NCBI GenBank assembly: GCA_018242685.1
Contig: JAFEBM010000034.1
Span: forward strand, 1 to 64,000
Source: Nitrospira sp.
GTDB lineage: Bacteria > Nitrospirota > Nitrospiria > Nitrospirales > Nitrospiraceae
Reading direction: 5' to 3'
DNA: 64,000 nt
The notes under the pieces were generated by a model. It was not told where the DNA came from and made no database searches. It saw nothing but the letters and a program-made list of their open reading frames with translations. Positions 1 through 9,033 of this stretch are shown one piece after another. Within the stretch, counting starts at the first letter, position 1; each line of letters begins with the position of its first letter. Both the position numbers and the translations under genes were made by a program.

Positions 1-39
1 GACATTTCTAAATTGGGTTGACACCGCTCTGCTCAGACC

Positions 40-68
40 TTGCATGTCTTTCTGAGGCGTCCTACAAT
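40..68 (+). promoter_or_regulatory. Candidate sigma70 promoter for the patatin-like gene
   Basis: A TTGCAT -35 box (40-45) and a TACAAT -10 box (63-68) are separated by 17 bases. The predicted start of transcription lies about 50 bases upstream of the ATG at 128. Seen by eye only. Confidence 0.5.
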
Positions 69-127
69 CACGCGACATCGGGAATCACTCACGCTCACGA
101 TTGTTCCAGCCAGCCACTGGACCTGAT

Positions 128-1423
128 ATGCGGTTCTATCGACTGTTCTTCGCCACGATCTGTCTCTGGATGACCATCGCAGGTTGTCAGATATTGCCGG
201 GTCACTGGCGACCGGGATGGAACAATCCATGGCCCGCCGATAAGCCGGTACCGGATACAGCCGGATCCTGGAAGTTGACCGAGGCTGAAGCCCAAGATAG
301 TCGATTTCTTGCCCTCGCGATTTCGGGCGGCGGCAGCCGGGCGGCCAATTTCGGCGCGGCGGTGATGCTGGAGCTCCAACAGCGTGGTCTGCTGGAACAA
401 GTGGATGTCATCAGCGGCGTCTCAGGCGGCACATTGCCCGCCGTCTATTATGGGTTGGGGGCCAAGGCCGGTCCCTTCACGGCTTCAGCCCTGCGCGAGG
501 CGCTCGGCTATGACTTTCAAAGCAGTTGGATCCGCCGCTGGTTTTTGCCGCAGAACATCTTCCGCTATTGGCTGTCCGACTTCACCCGTTCCGATATCAT
601 GGTTCAGGTGTTCAACAATGAGTTGTACCACAAAGCGACCTTCGCCGACCTGAGACTGCACCCGAAGATCCTGCTCAACGCGACCGTTCACAACGATCAT
701 ACTCGCTTCACCTTTACCGACGATCGCTTTGCGTTGTTGCGTTCCGTCCTCGCACAATATCGGGTCGCGAATGCCGTCAACGCGTCTTCCGCCTTTCCCG
801 GCGCCTTTCAGGATGTGACGCTCCAGTGGTACATGAAGCAGCCGCAATATGTGCACCTCTACGACGGCGGCCCCATCGACAATCTGGGTATTCAGGCCCT
901 CGTCGAGTACGTGAACCGCAACATCCTGGGGACGACGCTCGATCGTCTCTTTCCCAAAGGCTGTCTGATCATTGCGATCGACGCGACCCCGTCAAGCGAG
1001 CATCCGGAACTGAATACGAGAGAGTCCAGCCGAGGGTTCGCGGATTATTTCATCGACACGAACGCGCTCGATGCGACGGATGCCATGCTGATGGAAGCGC
1101 GCCGCTCTCTCCTCACGCGCATGGGAATTCCCGCTGAGCGTCAGGATAAGCAGCTGCGCGGCCGGTTGCCCGTGAACGATTTGCATCAATGCAACTGTGC
1201 AGTGCTTCATCTCTCTCTTCGGCATCTGCTCTACGGCGACGATTCGGAGGAGACGATACAATTGGCCGAGCGAGTGACCGAGATCAAGACGAAGTTTTGG
1301 ATCGGGACGGACGAACAGGACGATCTCTACCGAGCGGCCAATGTCATCATGAAAGAACTAGACGCGCAGCATCTCTTTTCAGACGAATCCTTGAAGCCTC
1401 AATGTGCGGCGAGCGAACAGTGA
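128..1423 (+). CDS. Patatin-like phospholipase, lipoprotein
   Basis: Predicted 431-residue lipid acyl hydrolase anchored in the envelope. The N-terminus is a lipoprotein signal with lipobox IAGC, so the mature protein should start at the Cys near residue 20. The patatin fold is marked by an oxyanion-hole glycine run (SGGGSRAANFG), the nucleophile elbow GVSGG and the catalytic Asp in YDGGPIDNLG, giving the Ser-Asp dyad of the family. An upstream in-frame TTG at 101 exists, but ATG 128 puts the signal peptide at the start and was chosen. It stands alone, with its own promoter. The natural lipid substrate cannot be told from sequence. Confidence 0.85.
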   Translation: MRFYRLFFATICLWMTIAGCQILPGHWRPGWNNPWPADKPVPDTAGSWKLTEAEAQDSRFLALAISGGGSRAANFGAAVMLELQQRGLLEQVDVISGVSGGTLPAVYYGLGAKAGPFTASALREALGYDFQSSWIRRWFLPQNIFRYWLSDFTRSDIMVQVFNNELYHKATFADLRLHPKILLNATVHNDHTRFTFTDDRFALLRSVLAQYRVANAVNASSAFPGAFQDVTLQWYMKQPQYVHLYDGGPIDNLGIQALVEYVNRNILGTTLDRLFPKGCLIIAIDATPSSEHPELNTRESSRGFADYFIDTNALDATDAMLMEARRSLLTRMGIPAERQDKQLRGRLPVNDLHQCNCAVLHLSLRHLLYGDDSEETIQLAERVTEIKTKFWIGTDEQDDLYRAANVIMKELDAQHLFSDESLKPQCAASEQ

Positions 1424-1494
1424 CCAAGAGATCGTATCGTTCGGCCTTCCCTCTCACTCCTCTTGATCCTCTATCGAGACCGGCAGAGCATTGA

Positions 1495-1950
1495 TCAATG
1501 TTTCGGCGGATGCTGGTGCTCGCCGGTTTGTGCGGCTCCTCCTTTGGTCTCACGCGGAGTGAAGCGGGCTGCGTAAGCTTTTTGCTCCGGTAACCTGAGG
1601 AAAACAATGATTCCGGTATCCGGATTAATCGTAAATTCCCCGGTACCCTTGAGGGTGTTGTCACCGGACGGTTCCAACTCCACCTGGATTTTGGCCTTCT
1701 CATACCCCTGCTGGATGGTGGCCTTGGCTTTCGCTCCATCAGTGGAGATAGGCTTATCGGAGTGATCCGTGAGATACAGCACCAGTTCTCCGTCCTTGGC
1801 GACCAACTCCAGGTGATACGGTCCCGCTGCAAGCGATTGCCCGCCGTGAAGGGCTTTCACAGGTTCGGAGTCTTTCGCCCGGTGGGCTCCAACCGGAACC
1901 GCCGCGAGTAACGTTGCGCACAGAGCTAAGTTCCCCAGCAGATATTTCAT
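1495..1950 (-). CDS. Periplasmic hypothetical protein, His-rich tail (paralogue 1)
   Basis: 151 residues with a cleavable signal peptide (about residues 1-22) and a mature part that begins with a segment containing HGGQSLAAGPYHLELVAKDG. This resembles the metal-linked HGG...LELV motif seen near the N-terminus of some heavy-metal efflux adaptors. The C-terminus ends HQHPPKH. A good ribosome site (GGAGA, 8 bases from ATG) supports the start. The gene directly upstream is a clear paralogue with the same core and the same PPKH ending. A periplasmic metal-binding role is inference; no enzyme motif is visible. Confidence 0.7.
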   Translation of the reverse strand: MKYLLGNLALCATLLAAVPVGAHRAKDSEPVKALHGGQSLAAGPYHLELVAKDGELVLYLTDHSDKPISTDGAKAKATIQQGYEKAKIQVELEPSGDNTLKGTGEFTINPDTGIIVFLRLPEQKAYAARFTPRETKGGAAQTGEHQHPPKH

Positions 1951-1965
1951 GATCGGTTCTCCCCA

Positions 1966-2445
1966 TCAATGTTTCGGCGGATGGTGATGGTGGTGAGGGC
2001 CAGCATCATCCGCGTGGGACGGAGCGTTCTCTCCCTGTTTGCCCTTTGGTTTCAACGGCATGAAGCGGGCGGCATAGCCGTCTTGATTCGGCAGCTTCAT
2101 GAACACGACGACGACGGTACTTGGGGTCAGCGAAAAGGCGCCGGAGCCTCTGAGGATATTGCTCCCTACCGGGTGCAAGTTCACCTGCGTCCTTGTTGAC
2201 CCGTTCTCGATGTTCGCCTTGGCTAAGCCGCCGTCTACGCTGATGACGTTGTCCGCGTGGTCGGTGACGTACACAGTGAGGTCACCACCCGTGGCGACCA
2301 GTTCCAGATGAAACGGACCGGTCATGCGCAATTGCCCACCGTGCGGAGCTTCAACGGATTCGAAAAATTCATCGGTATGGGCCTGGGCCGAGACTGAAAG
2401 GGCCAGGGTTACACCGACTAGGAGAGCCGCAATTGTGTTGTTCAT
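1966..2445 (-). CDS. Periplasmic hypothetical protein, His-rich tail (paralogue 2)
   Basis: 159 residues from the ATG at 2445, which has an AGGAGG site 10 bases upstream; a longer in-frame start at 2475 lacks one. Signal peptide ends near SAQAH. The core (HGGQ, GPFHLELVATGGDLTVYVTDHAD) matches the downstream paralogue, and the tail is strongly histidine-rich (PHHHHHPPKH). The two genes are 15 bases apart and presumably co-transcribed, so they look like a tandem duplication. A metal-binding or metal-sensing periplasmic role is plausible but unproven. Confidence 0.7.
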   Translation of the reverse strand: MNNTIAALLVGVTLALSVSAQAHTDEFFESVEAPHGGQLRMTGPFHLELVATGGDLTVYVTDHADNVISVDGGLAKANIENGSTRTQVNLHPVGSNILRGSGAFSLTPSTVVVVFMKLPNQDGYAARFMPLKPKGKQGENAPSHADDAGPHHHHHPPKH

Positions 2446-2545
2446 GCTCGGGTTGCCTCCTAACTCGCCGGCCATCCAACGCTTCCGGTGAGCCGGCTGC
2501 GGTGGAACGGTTTCTCTCGATTCAACGACTCAGTGAGCATGGACG

Positions 2546-2875
2546 CTACTTGAGCAGGTGGTCCGAAATGAGTGCGGCGAGTTCGGCCGGCTCGACGACT
2601 CCTTCACGCGTGAGCAGTAATCTACCATGAGCGAAGAAATGAGTGGTGGGGTACGTTTCAAACGTGTGGGTTTTCTTGATCTCACGGCAGCGCCCCGGCA
2701 CATGCATCTTGGCCTTGCCGATTTTGATCTCGGGGAATTTCGCAGCGGTCGCTTCAAGAATGGGATCGTAAGCCTGGCAAGGCTCGCAAGTGGCAAGGCC
2801 GTAAGCCACGACCGCACCGGCGCTGTCGGTGAACTCTTTGTAGTTGGCGTCGCTGACGTCGAGAACGGTGCTCAT
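2546..2875 (-). CDS. Thioredoxin-fold protein (CEPC)
   Basis: 109 residues, cytoplasmic (no signal peptide). It has the thioredoxin layout: beta strand with AYGLATCEPCQAY carrying a CxxC redox motif near residues 30-33, then the cis-proline region at TYPTTHFF. Likely a thiol-disulfide reductant. It lies 53 bases downstream of a peroxiredoxin on the same strand, so it may supply electrons to it. An extra Cys lies in GRCREI. No convincing ribosome site is seen upstream. Confidence 0.75.
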   Translation of the reverse strand: MSTVLDVSDANYKEFTDSAGAVVAYGLATCEPCQAYDPILEATAAKFPEIKIGKAKMHVPGRCREIKKTHTFETYPTTHFFAHGRLLLTREGVVEPAELAALISDHLLK

Positions 2876-2883
2876 AAGCAGTG

Positions 2884-2918
2884 CTGAGGACTGAGCTTTG
2901 GAGCCACCCAGTCCTCAG
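2884..2918 (-). terminator. Hairpin between peroxiredoxin and thioredoxin genes
   Basis: A perfect 10-bp inverted repeat (CTGAGGACTG / CAGTCCTCAG) with a 15-base loop sits in the short gap between the two genes. It has no T-tract on either strand, so it may be an RNA-processing or partial termination site rather than a full intrinsic terminator. Confidence 0.35.
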
Positions 2919-2928
2919 TCTTGTATCG

Positions 2929-3399
2929 TTAGTTCAGCTTCGACAGCGCATCGAGGATCTCCTTGTCCTCTCGCGCCGTCTTGATTTCCTGCACCTTCGC
3001 GTAGGCGACCTTGCCGTTCTTATCGACGATCACGGTCGCGCGCTTGGAACAGTTCAGCGGTTCAAAGTAGAGGCCATACGACTTGGCCGTCGTCCGATGC
3101 ACGTCGGACAACAGGCGGTGCTTGAGGTCCATGGAGTCCGCCCAGGCCTTGTGGGAAAAGAAGCTGTCGCAGCTGACGCCGAACAACTCCGCATTGGCGG
3201 ATTGGAACTTGGGGAAGTCATCGCTCAAGCACTTGTTTTCGCCCTGGCAGACCGGGCTCCAATCCAGCGGGTAAAAGCAGAGCACGACATTCTTCTTGCC
3301 TTTGTAGTCGCTCAACTTCACGTCCTTCTGGTCTTGATCCTTGAGATTGAAGTCCGGTGCTGTATCGCCCACCTTAATTTCCGGTGCTACGTCGCTCAT
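2929..3399 (-). CDS. Peroxiredoxin (AhpC/TSA family)
   Basis: 156-residue thiol peroxidase that reduces hydrogen peroxide and organic peroxides. The peroxidatic site is [11 protein letters not shown] (P-x3-S-x2-C, a form of the family PxxxT/SxxC motif). Further Cys residues (KCLSD, GVSCDS, LNCSK) could act as resolving cysteines. Start supported by GGAGG 8 bases upstream. Neighbouring thioredoxin-fold gene suggests a redox pair. Confidence 0.88.
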   Translation of the reverse strand: MSDVAPEIKVGDTAPDFNLKDQDQKDVKLSDYKGKKNVVLCFYPLDWSPVCQGENKCLSDDFPKFQSANAELFGVSCDSFFSHKAWADSMDLKHRLLSDVHRTTAKSYGLYFEPLNCSKRATVIVDKNGKVAYAKVQEIKTAREDKEILDALSKLN

Positions 3400-3573
3400 T
3401 GCAAACCTCCTTCATTAAAACATCTATATGGGTGATTGCTGTACTGAGGTCTCGAATTGGCAGGACCCCACCACGCACGATAAACTTTGTAACCTGTGCT
3501 TGAAAGGTATGTCAACGGCCCGACAGTCCCCGCGTGAGATGTGAGCGAGTAACGTGTTGAGTTATCGACGGAC

Positions 3574-4326
3574 TTATGAGGGTTGAAGTTCTCGGAATCC
3601 CAACATCCGACCGGCTGGTGCGGCGGTCCGATAATTCCTGATGCGGATCGTGCGACTCAGCTGAGGAAGGTCGAGCGTGGTTCCGACTTTCGGAGAATGT
3701 CCCACCCGCAGCAATTCGCCGGCCGACTCAATCAGCACTTCCTTCGCCGTGCTGTCGGACAGTCCTTTTGCCGTAAACACTTCCACCTCGTCCAGTCCGA
3801 ACTTGCTCAGGCCCAGTGAGTAGGACCACACCAGGTCCGATTGAGAGGTGTCGTCATGGACGATCGAAAGGTGGTCATCAAGGACAAAACTCGTGAGGGT
3901 GCGTTGTTGCCAGTCCGAGGGATTGACATAGGCTTGTGTGATCACGTCGTGGGCAGTGCCCTGTGTCAGAAGAGTCAGGCAACGAGCCAGGCGCGCGGCG
4001 AGTAAGACAGTATCAGGCATGTCTCGCGGGGAGGCGATGGACGGTGCGACGGCGCCCATGAGCTCGTGTTCCCAGGTCAACTGCTTCATCACCTCGGCAA
4101 CATGGCTCATCGGTAACGGCATCACGACGTGGGCGGACCAGGGGCCATGCGTCGCCTGCCAGGATTCTGCCGAACCTTCTTCATGTCGGATGGCCAATGG
4201 AGCGCCATACTCCCGCTCATACAGAAGCTTCAGTTCCTCGGTGGTCGGGGCGGCGCCACGATAGCCGACGAAATAGAGGGGTGGACGTTTCGCCGAGGGT
4301 TTGGGGGATTTTTTCCGGATTCTCAT
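3574..4326 (-). CDS. Conserved hypothetical protein
   Basis: 250 residues, predicted soluble. The first 20 residues are very basic (RIRKKSPKPSAKRPP). No catalytic motif is recognised, and the fold looks mixed alpha/beta, possibly of the DUF4261 type (weak impression only). It starts 19 bases after the typA stop codon on the same strand, so it is probably the last gene of a typA transcript. Confidence 0.55.
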   Translation of the reverse strand: MRIRKKSPKPSAKRPPLYFVGYRGAAPTTEELKLLYEREYGAPLAIRHEEGSAESWQATHGPWSAHVVMPLPMSHVAEVMKQLTWEHELMGAVAPSIASPRDMPDTVLLAARLARCLTLLTQGTAHDVITQAYVNPSDWQQRTLTSFVLDDHLSIVHDDTSQSDLVWSYSLGLSKFGLDEVEVFTAKGLSDSTAKEVLIESAGELLRVGHSPKVGTTLDLPQLSRTIRIRNYRTAAPAGRMLGFRELQPS

Positions 4327-4345
4327 AACCGAGAGCCGTTCGGAA

Positions 4346-6202
4346 TCATTTTCCGGCTTTCCGCGCCTTGCGGCGGTCTTCCGGATTCAGCAGCCGCTTC
4401 CGGAGGCGAAGGTTTTGAGGGGTGACCTCGACCAACTCATCGGCTCCGATATATTCCAACGCGAATTCCAGCGTCATTTCTCGCGGAGGCGTGAGCACCA
4501 AGGCTTCGTCTGATCCGGAGGCCCGCATATTGGAGAGATGCTTTTCCTTGCACACATTCACGTCGAGATCTTCGTCTCGACTGTTTTGGCCGACGACCAT
4601 TCCGCGGTAGACTTCGACGCCGGGGCCGATGAACATGGCGCCGCGTTCCTGGGTCATGAAGATGGCGTAGCCCGTACTGGCGCCGTCTTCATAGGCCACG
4701 AGTGAGCCATGCGGTGCGACGATCAGGTCCCGTTCTTCCGCCGGTTCATAGGCCGAGAAGACATGGTGCATAATGACGGTCCCGCGGGTTTTCGCCAGCA
4801 GCACGTTCTTCAGCCCCATGATGCCTCTGGTCGGAATGTGGTACTCCAAATGCATCTCACTGGTCCCGACATCAGAGTGAATGAGCCGCATGTGGCGCAT
4901 CTCGCCGCGACGTTTGCCGATCTCTTCGATGACCGTGCCCTGATAGTTTTCCGGCACCTGGATGGTCAACTCCTCGTACGGTTCCATGACGGCGCCGCCT
5001 TCACGATGGAGAATGACCTCCGGTTGCGAGACTTGAAGCTCGTAGCCTTCCCGTCGCATCTGTTCGATCAGCACGCCGAGATGGAGTTCGCCTCGGCCGG
5101 CTACGAGGAAACGGTCGGCGCTGTCCGTCTCATTGACGCGGAGCGACACATTGGTTTCCAGTTCTTTGAACAGACGCTCACGCAAATGGCGTGACGTCAG
5201 GAACTTGCCTTCACGTCCGGCGAAGGGACTGTTATTCACCGAGAAGGTCATCTGAACCGTCGGCTCGTCGATCGACACCCGAGGGAGGGCGACCGGACGC
5301 TCGGCGTCGGCGATGGTGTCCCCGATGCTCACCTCATCAAGCCCTGCCACCGCGACGATCTCTCCGGCGGCTGCCTGTTCGGTGTCGGCTCGTTCAAGGC
5401 CCGAATAGACCGCGAGGTCGGACACTTTTCCTGGAATCTGCGCGCCGTTCTTGCCGAGAACCATGACATTCTGCCGCCGGGCAATTGAACCGGACTGGAT
5501 CTTGCCGATCCCCATCTTGCCTTTGTAGGAATCTTGCACGAGGGCCAGCACAAGAATTTGGAGCGGGGCCTCGACGGTAATGGCTGGGGCCGGAATCTTT
5601 TCCAGCACGGTATCGAGTAACGGTATGATGTCGGTGCCCGGCTTGTTGACATCGAGCGTGGCGATCCCTTTAATCGCCGACGTGTACACGATCGGAAAAT
5701 CGAGTTGTTCGTCGGTGGCTCCCAGATGGACAAAGAGATCGAATGTGCGGTTGACCACGTCATCGATGACGGCGTCCGGCCGGTCGATCTTGTTGATGAC
5801 GACAATAGCTTTGTGCCCAAGCGCCAAGGCTTTCCGCAACACGAAGGTCGTTTGCGGCATGGGGCCCTCTTTCGCATCGACCAAAATCAATACACCGTCC
5901 ACCATCCGGAGCGTGCGCTCCACTTCACCGCCGAAATCGGCATGGCCCGGGGTATCGACAATGTTGATTTTCACCCCGTTGTAGATGACGCTGGCATTCT
6001 TGGCTCGAATCGTGATCCCACGCTCTCGTTCCTGGTCCATCGAGTCCATGATGCGTTCGCCCATATCGTCGATCTTGCGATGGACGTGAGTTTGGCGGAG
6101 CACCGCATCGACCAAGGTCGTTTTGCCGTGATCGACGTGGGCGATAATGGCGATATTTCGAATATCGCTGCGACGGTCATGAGGCGCGCGTACTATGGAC
6201 AT
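4346..6202 (-). CDS. typA: Ribosome-associated translational GTPase TypA/BipA
   Basis: 618 residues, full length for the family. The G domain shows HVDHGKTTL (G1), DTPGHADFGGE (G3) and NKIDRPDA (G4), followed by the domain II/III/V arrangement of EF-G-like factors and the TypA-specific C-terminal domain (LRLRKRLLNPEDRRKARK tail). Acts on 50S assembly and stress adaptation at the ribosome. Start supported by AAGGAAG upstream. A terminator hairpin lies within the leader just before the ribosome site, which suggests control of elongation into the gene. Confidence 0.96.
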   Translation of the reverse strand: MSIVRAPHDRRSDIRNIAIIAHVDHGKTTLVDAVLRQTHVHRKIDDMGERIMDSMDQERERGITIRAKNASVIYNGVKINIVDTPGHADFGGEVERTLRMVDGVLILVDAKEGPMPQTTFVLRKALALGHKAIVVINKIDRPDAVIDDVVNRTFDLFVHLGATDEQLDFPIVYTSAIKGIATLDVNKPGTDIIPLLDTVLEKIPAPAITVEAPLQILVLALVQDSYKGKMGIGKIQSGSIARRQNVMVLGKNGAQIPGKVSDLAVYSGLERADTEQAAAGEIVAVAGLDEVSIGDTIADAERPVALPRVSIDEPTVQMTFSVNNSPFAGREGKFLTSRHLRERLFKELETNVSLRVNETDSADRFLVAGRGELHLGVLIEQMRREGYELQVSQPEVILHREGGAVMEPYEELTIQVPENYQGTVIEEIGKRRGEMRHMRLIHSDVGTSEMHLEYHIPTRGIMGLKNVLLAKTRGTVIMHHVFSAYEPAEERDLIVAPHGSLVAYEDGASTGYAIFMTQERGAMFIGPGVEVYRGMVVGQNSRDEDLDVNVCKEKHLSNMRASGSDEALVLTPPREMTLEFALEYIGADELVEVTPQNLRLRKRLLNPEDRRKARKAGK

Positions 6203-6225
6203 GATGACGGGACTTCCTTAATGAC

Positions 6226-6255
6226 AAAAAAAAGACGCCCTGCTACCGAGGCGTC
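6226..6255 (-). terminator. Intrinsic terminator in the typA leader (attenuator candidate)
   Basis: Read on the minus strand: GACGCC stem, 10-base loop, GGCGTC, then eight T's (6233-6226), a textbook intrinsic terminator. It ends about 24 bases before the typA ATG and just ahead of its AAGGAAG site. The only gene upstream on this side is transcribed the other way, so the hairpin has no obvious upstream gene to end. Confidence 0.7.
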
Positions 6256-6392
6256 GGCAAAAGTATACATGAGCGCCTGCCGTCTCACAAGCGGTCATTC
6301 GGATGACATTCGCGATGGAAACTTGAGTTTTGAAAGGACGCATTGTAAGGTTTTCCAGCCCCAGCGATGGACTTCCTCAGGAGTGAATTCTC

Positions 6393-8804
6393 ATGCCTCG
6401 TGATGAACGGTTCGTCGAAACTCATGAACGATCACACCGCCGCTTGCGTCGATGGCAGGTCGTCTTGATCGGTCTCATGGCTGTCACCATCGTGGGGGGT
6501 ACGGCAGTCGCGGGGATCATTTGGCACTTTTCCCAAGAGCTTCCATCGCTCGACCTGCTCCAAAACTATCAACCGAGTTTGGTCACCACAGTCTATTCGG
6601 ATGATCGCCAACCCATCGGCCAGTTCTATATCGAGCGCCGCATTCTGACTCCGCTCCCTGAAATTCCAAAAACGCTGACACAGGCCGTCATTGCGACGGA
6701 GGACGCGCGGTTTTTCGAACATCCGGGGTTGGACTTTATCGGGATGCTGCGGGCGGCTTGGACGAACATCCGACACGGAGGGAAGAAGGTCGAAGGCGCC
6801 AGTACGATCACGCAACAGTTGGCTCGTTCGCTCTTTCTCTCGTCCGAGCGGTCCTATGAACGGAAGATTCGCGAACTTATTCTCGCGTACAAAATGGAGG
6901 TGGTCTCCGGTAAGGAGCAGATTCTTGAAACCTACTTGAACCAAATCTACTTCGGACAGGGAGCCTACGGGGTCGGCTCGGCGGCTCATTCCTATTTCGA
7001 CAAAGACATCAGAGCCCTGACTCTGGCCGAATCCGCGTTCTTAGGCGGCCTGCCGAAGTCGCCCAGCCGGTTTTCTCCTTTCACCGCCTATGATTTGGCG
7101 AAGAAGCGCCAAGAGCATGTTCTCGCCAGAATGGAGGAGGTCGGGTTTATTACGGCAGCGGAACGGGAAGCGGCCGCTCGTGAAAAACTGAATTTTCATC
7201 GGCCCGGGAGCGAACATCTTGCGCCATACTTTGTCGAATACGTCCGTCAACTGCTCGTGGCGAAGTACGGAGAGTCGATGGTATACAAGGGCGGTCTTCA
7301 AATCTACACGACCTTGAATTTGGAGATGCAAAAAGCGGCGGAGTCGGCGCTCTTGAACGGGGTTCGCGATCTCGACAAACGGGAAGGGTGGAGAGGGCCT
7401 CGGCGAACCGTCGATTTGGCGACCTTCCAGCCCTCAGCCTTGGCCCAGGCGGATCAGCTGCTCAAACCCGGGTATCTAGGTGAAGGGATCGTCTTAAAGG
7501 TTGCGAAGGATCACTATGTGGTTCAGGTCGGCGCGTTCACCGCGAAACTCACGTTTGACGACATGGTGTGGGCCAAGCGGATTCTCAAGGGGCCGGATCC
7601 GACGGTGGATTTCGTCGTGAATCCGAATCTCAAGCAACTCCTGAAACCCGGAGACGTCATCGAAATCGGCGTGAAAAAACTCACCAAAGATGGCGTGCAA
7701 CTCACATTGGAGCAGACGCCGATCGTCGAGGGAGGCCTGATCGCGATCGATCCTAAAGGGGGTGCGATTCGCGCGATGGTGGGCGGCTATGACTTCTCTC
7801 GCAGTGAATACAACCGTGCGGTTCAAGCCCACCGGCAACCGGGATCCGCATTCAAACCCCTCATCTATGCGACCGCGATGAGTCAAGGATTGAGCCCTGC
7901 CACCCAGATCCTCGATGCCCCGGTCGTCTACGAGCAGGAAGAGGAGGACAAGATTTGGAAGCCGGAAAACTACGGCCGGAAGTTTCACGGCATGGTGAGC
8001 CTCCGGGATGCGCTGGCTCAGTCACACAACCTTGCGACAGTTCGGTTGTTGGATAAGGTCGGCGTGAAAAACGTGATCGAGTTTTCGCGCACCGTCGGGG
8101 TCACGAGCTCGCTTCCCGCCGATCTGTCCCTGGGACTCGGCACATCGTCGGTCGGTTTGATGGAGTTAACCTCGGTGTATGGCGTATTTTTGAATCAAGG
8201 GAGTCGAGTGGAACCCTTTGCTGTCAAATCAGTCAAAGATAACATGGGTAAGACGCTTGAAGTGACCGAGCCTGAGCCTCATGAAGTCATCTCCAAAGAA
8301 ACCGCTTATTTGATTACCAACATGATGGAAGATGTCGTGCAGAGGGGAACCGGACAGGCGGCGAAGGTTCTAGGGCGTCCGATCGCCGGGAAAACCGGTA
8401 CGACGAACGACTACATCAATGCCTGGTTTATCGGTGGAACACCGAATCTGGTCACCGGCGTCTATGTCGGCTTTGACGATCGCCGCTCACTCGGAGAGAG
8501 CGAGACGGGAGCCCGTTCAGCCTTACCGATCTGGAACGCGTTCATGAAAGAGGCGCTTAAGCAGCTTCCCGTCGTCCCGTTTGAGATTCCCGACGGGGTG
8601 GCTTTTGTGAAAGTCGATGCCGCGACCGGACTTCTGGAGTCAGAGCAAGAAGGAGAAGAGCAGAAGGGAACGGTTGAGCTCTTTGCAAAGGGGAGTGAGC
8701 CGACTCAAGCGGCGCAGCGTCGACTAGATCCTACGGATTTCTATAAGCTGGATCAGATTCCCGAGGGACAACCGGCTGAAGACGGCGACTTGTCACCACC
8801 ATGA
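6393..8804 (+). CDS. mrcA: Penicillin-binding protein 1A (class A bifunctional)
   Basis: 803 residues. An N-terminal transmembrane anchor (about 22-45) is followed by a GT51 glycosyltransferase domain (EDARFFEHPGLDF, STITQQLARSLFL) and a transpeptidase domain with SxxK (GSAFKPLIYA), SxN (SHN) and KTGTTNDY motifs. Between them is an OB-like insert (about 340-450) typical of PBP1A. It polymerises and crosslinks peptidoglycan on the periplasmic face. Start supported by AGGAG 9 bases upstream. Divergent from typA. Confidence 0.95.
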   Translation: MPRDERFVETHERSHRRLRRWQVVLIGLMAVTIVGGTAVAGIIWHFSQELPSLDLLQNYQPSLVTTVYSDDRQPIGQFYIERRILTPLPEIPKTLTQAVIATEDARFFEHPGLDFIGMLRAAWTNIRHGGKKVEGASTITQQLARSLFLSSERSYERKIRELILAYKMEVVSGKEQILETYLNQIYFGQGAYGVGSAAHSYFDKDIRALTLAESAFLGGLPKSPSRFSPFTAYDLAKKRQEHVLARMEEVGFITAAEREAAAREKLNFHRPGSEHLAPYFVEYVRQLLVAKYGESMVYKGGLQIYTTLNLEMQKAAESALLNGVRDLDKREGWRGPRRTVDLATFQPSALAQADQLLKPGYLGEGIVLKVAKDHYVVQVGAFTAKLTFDDMVWAKRILKGPDPTVDFVVNPNLKQLLKPGDVIEIGVKKLTKDGVQLTLEQTPIVEGGLIAIDPKGGAIRAMVGGYDFSRSEYNRAVQAHRQPGSAFKPLIYATAMSQGLSPATQILDAPVVYEQEEEDKIWKPENYGRKFHGMVSLRDALAQSHNLATVRLLDKVGVKNVIEFSRTVGVTSSLPADLSLGLGTSSVGLMELTSVYGVFLNQGSRVEPFAVKSVKDNMGKTLEVTEPEPHEVISKETAYLITNMMEDVVQRGTGQAAKVLGRPIAGKTGTTNDYINAWFIGGTPNLVTGVYVGFDDRRSLGESETGARSALPIWNAFMKEALKQLPVVPFEIPDGVAFVKVDAATGLLESEQEGEEQKGTVELFAKGSEPTQAAQRRLDPTDFYKLDQIPEGQPAEDGDLSPP

Positions 8805-9020
8805 CTAAGACTTCGAATCTTGATATTCCTCGTGCCAAGCCATCTGAATCGTTTCCAGAATTTTCTCGTTCGACTTCTTGGGGTCATCTCTAAATTCCTG
8901 CAGCGCAACGATCCAGGCATGCATGTCGGTGAAGCGTACGGTGAGCGGATCCGTTTCAGGGTGTTTTTCTACCAGCCGGATGGCGATCTCTTCGGCATCT
9001 TGCCACTTCAAATCCATCAT
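8805..9020 (-). CDS. iscX: Iron-sulfur assembly adaptor IscX
   Basis: 71 residues, acidic, matching the IscX/YfhJ family in size and motifs (LKWQDAEEIA, HPETDPLTVRF, LHxWI-like HAWIVAL, EEYQD end). IscX binds IscS and modulates iron and sulfur delivery. It follows hscA by 13 bases as the last gene of the isc operon. A second ATG at 9017 sits better relative to the GGAGAGG site. The stop abuts the end of the convergent PBP gene. Confidence 0.88.
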   Translation of the reverse strand: MMDLKWQDAEEIAIRLVEKHPETDPLTVRFTDMHAWIVALQEFRDDPKKSNEKILETIQMAWHEEYQDSKS

Positions 9021-9033
9021 TGCCTCTCCACGG

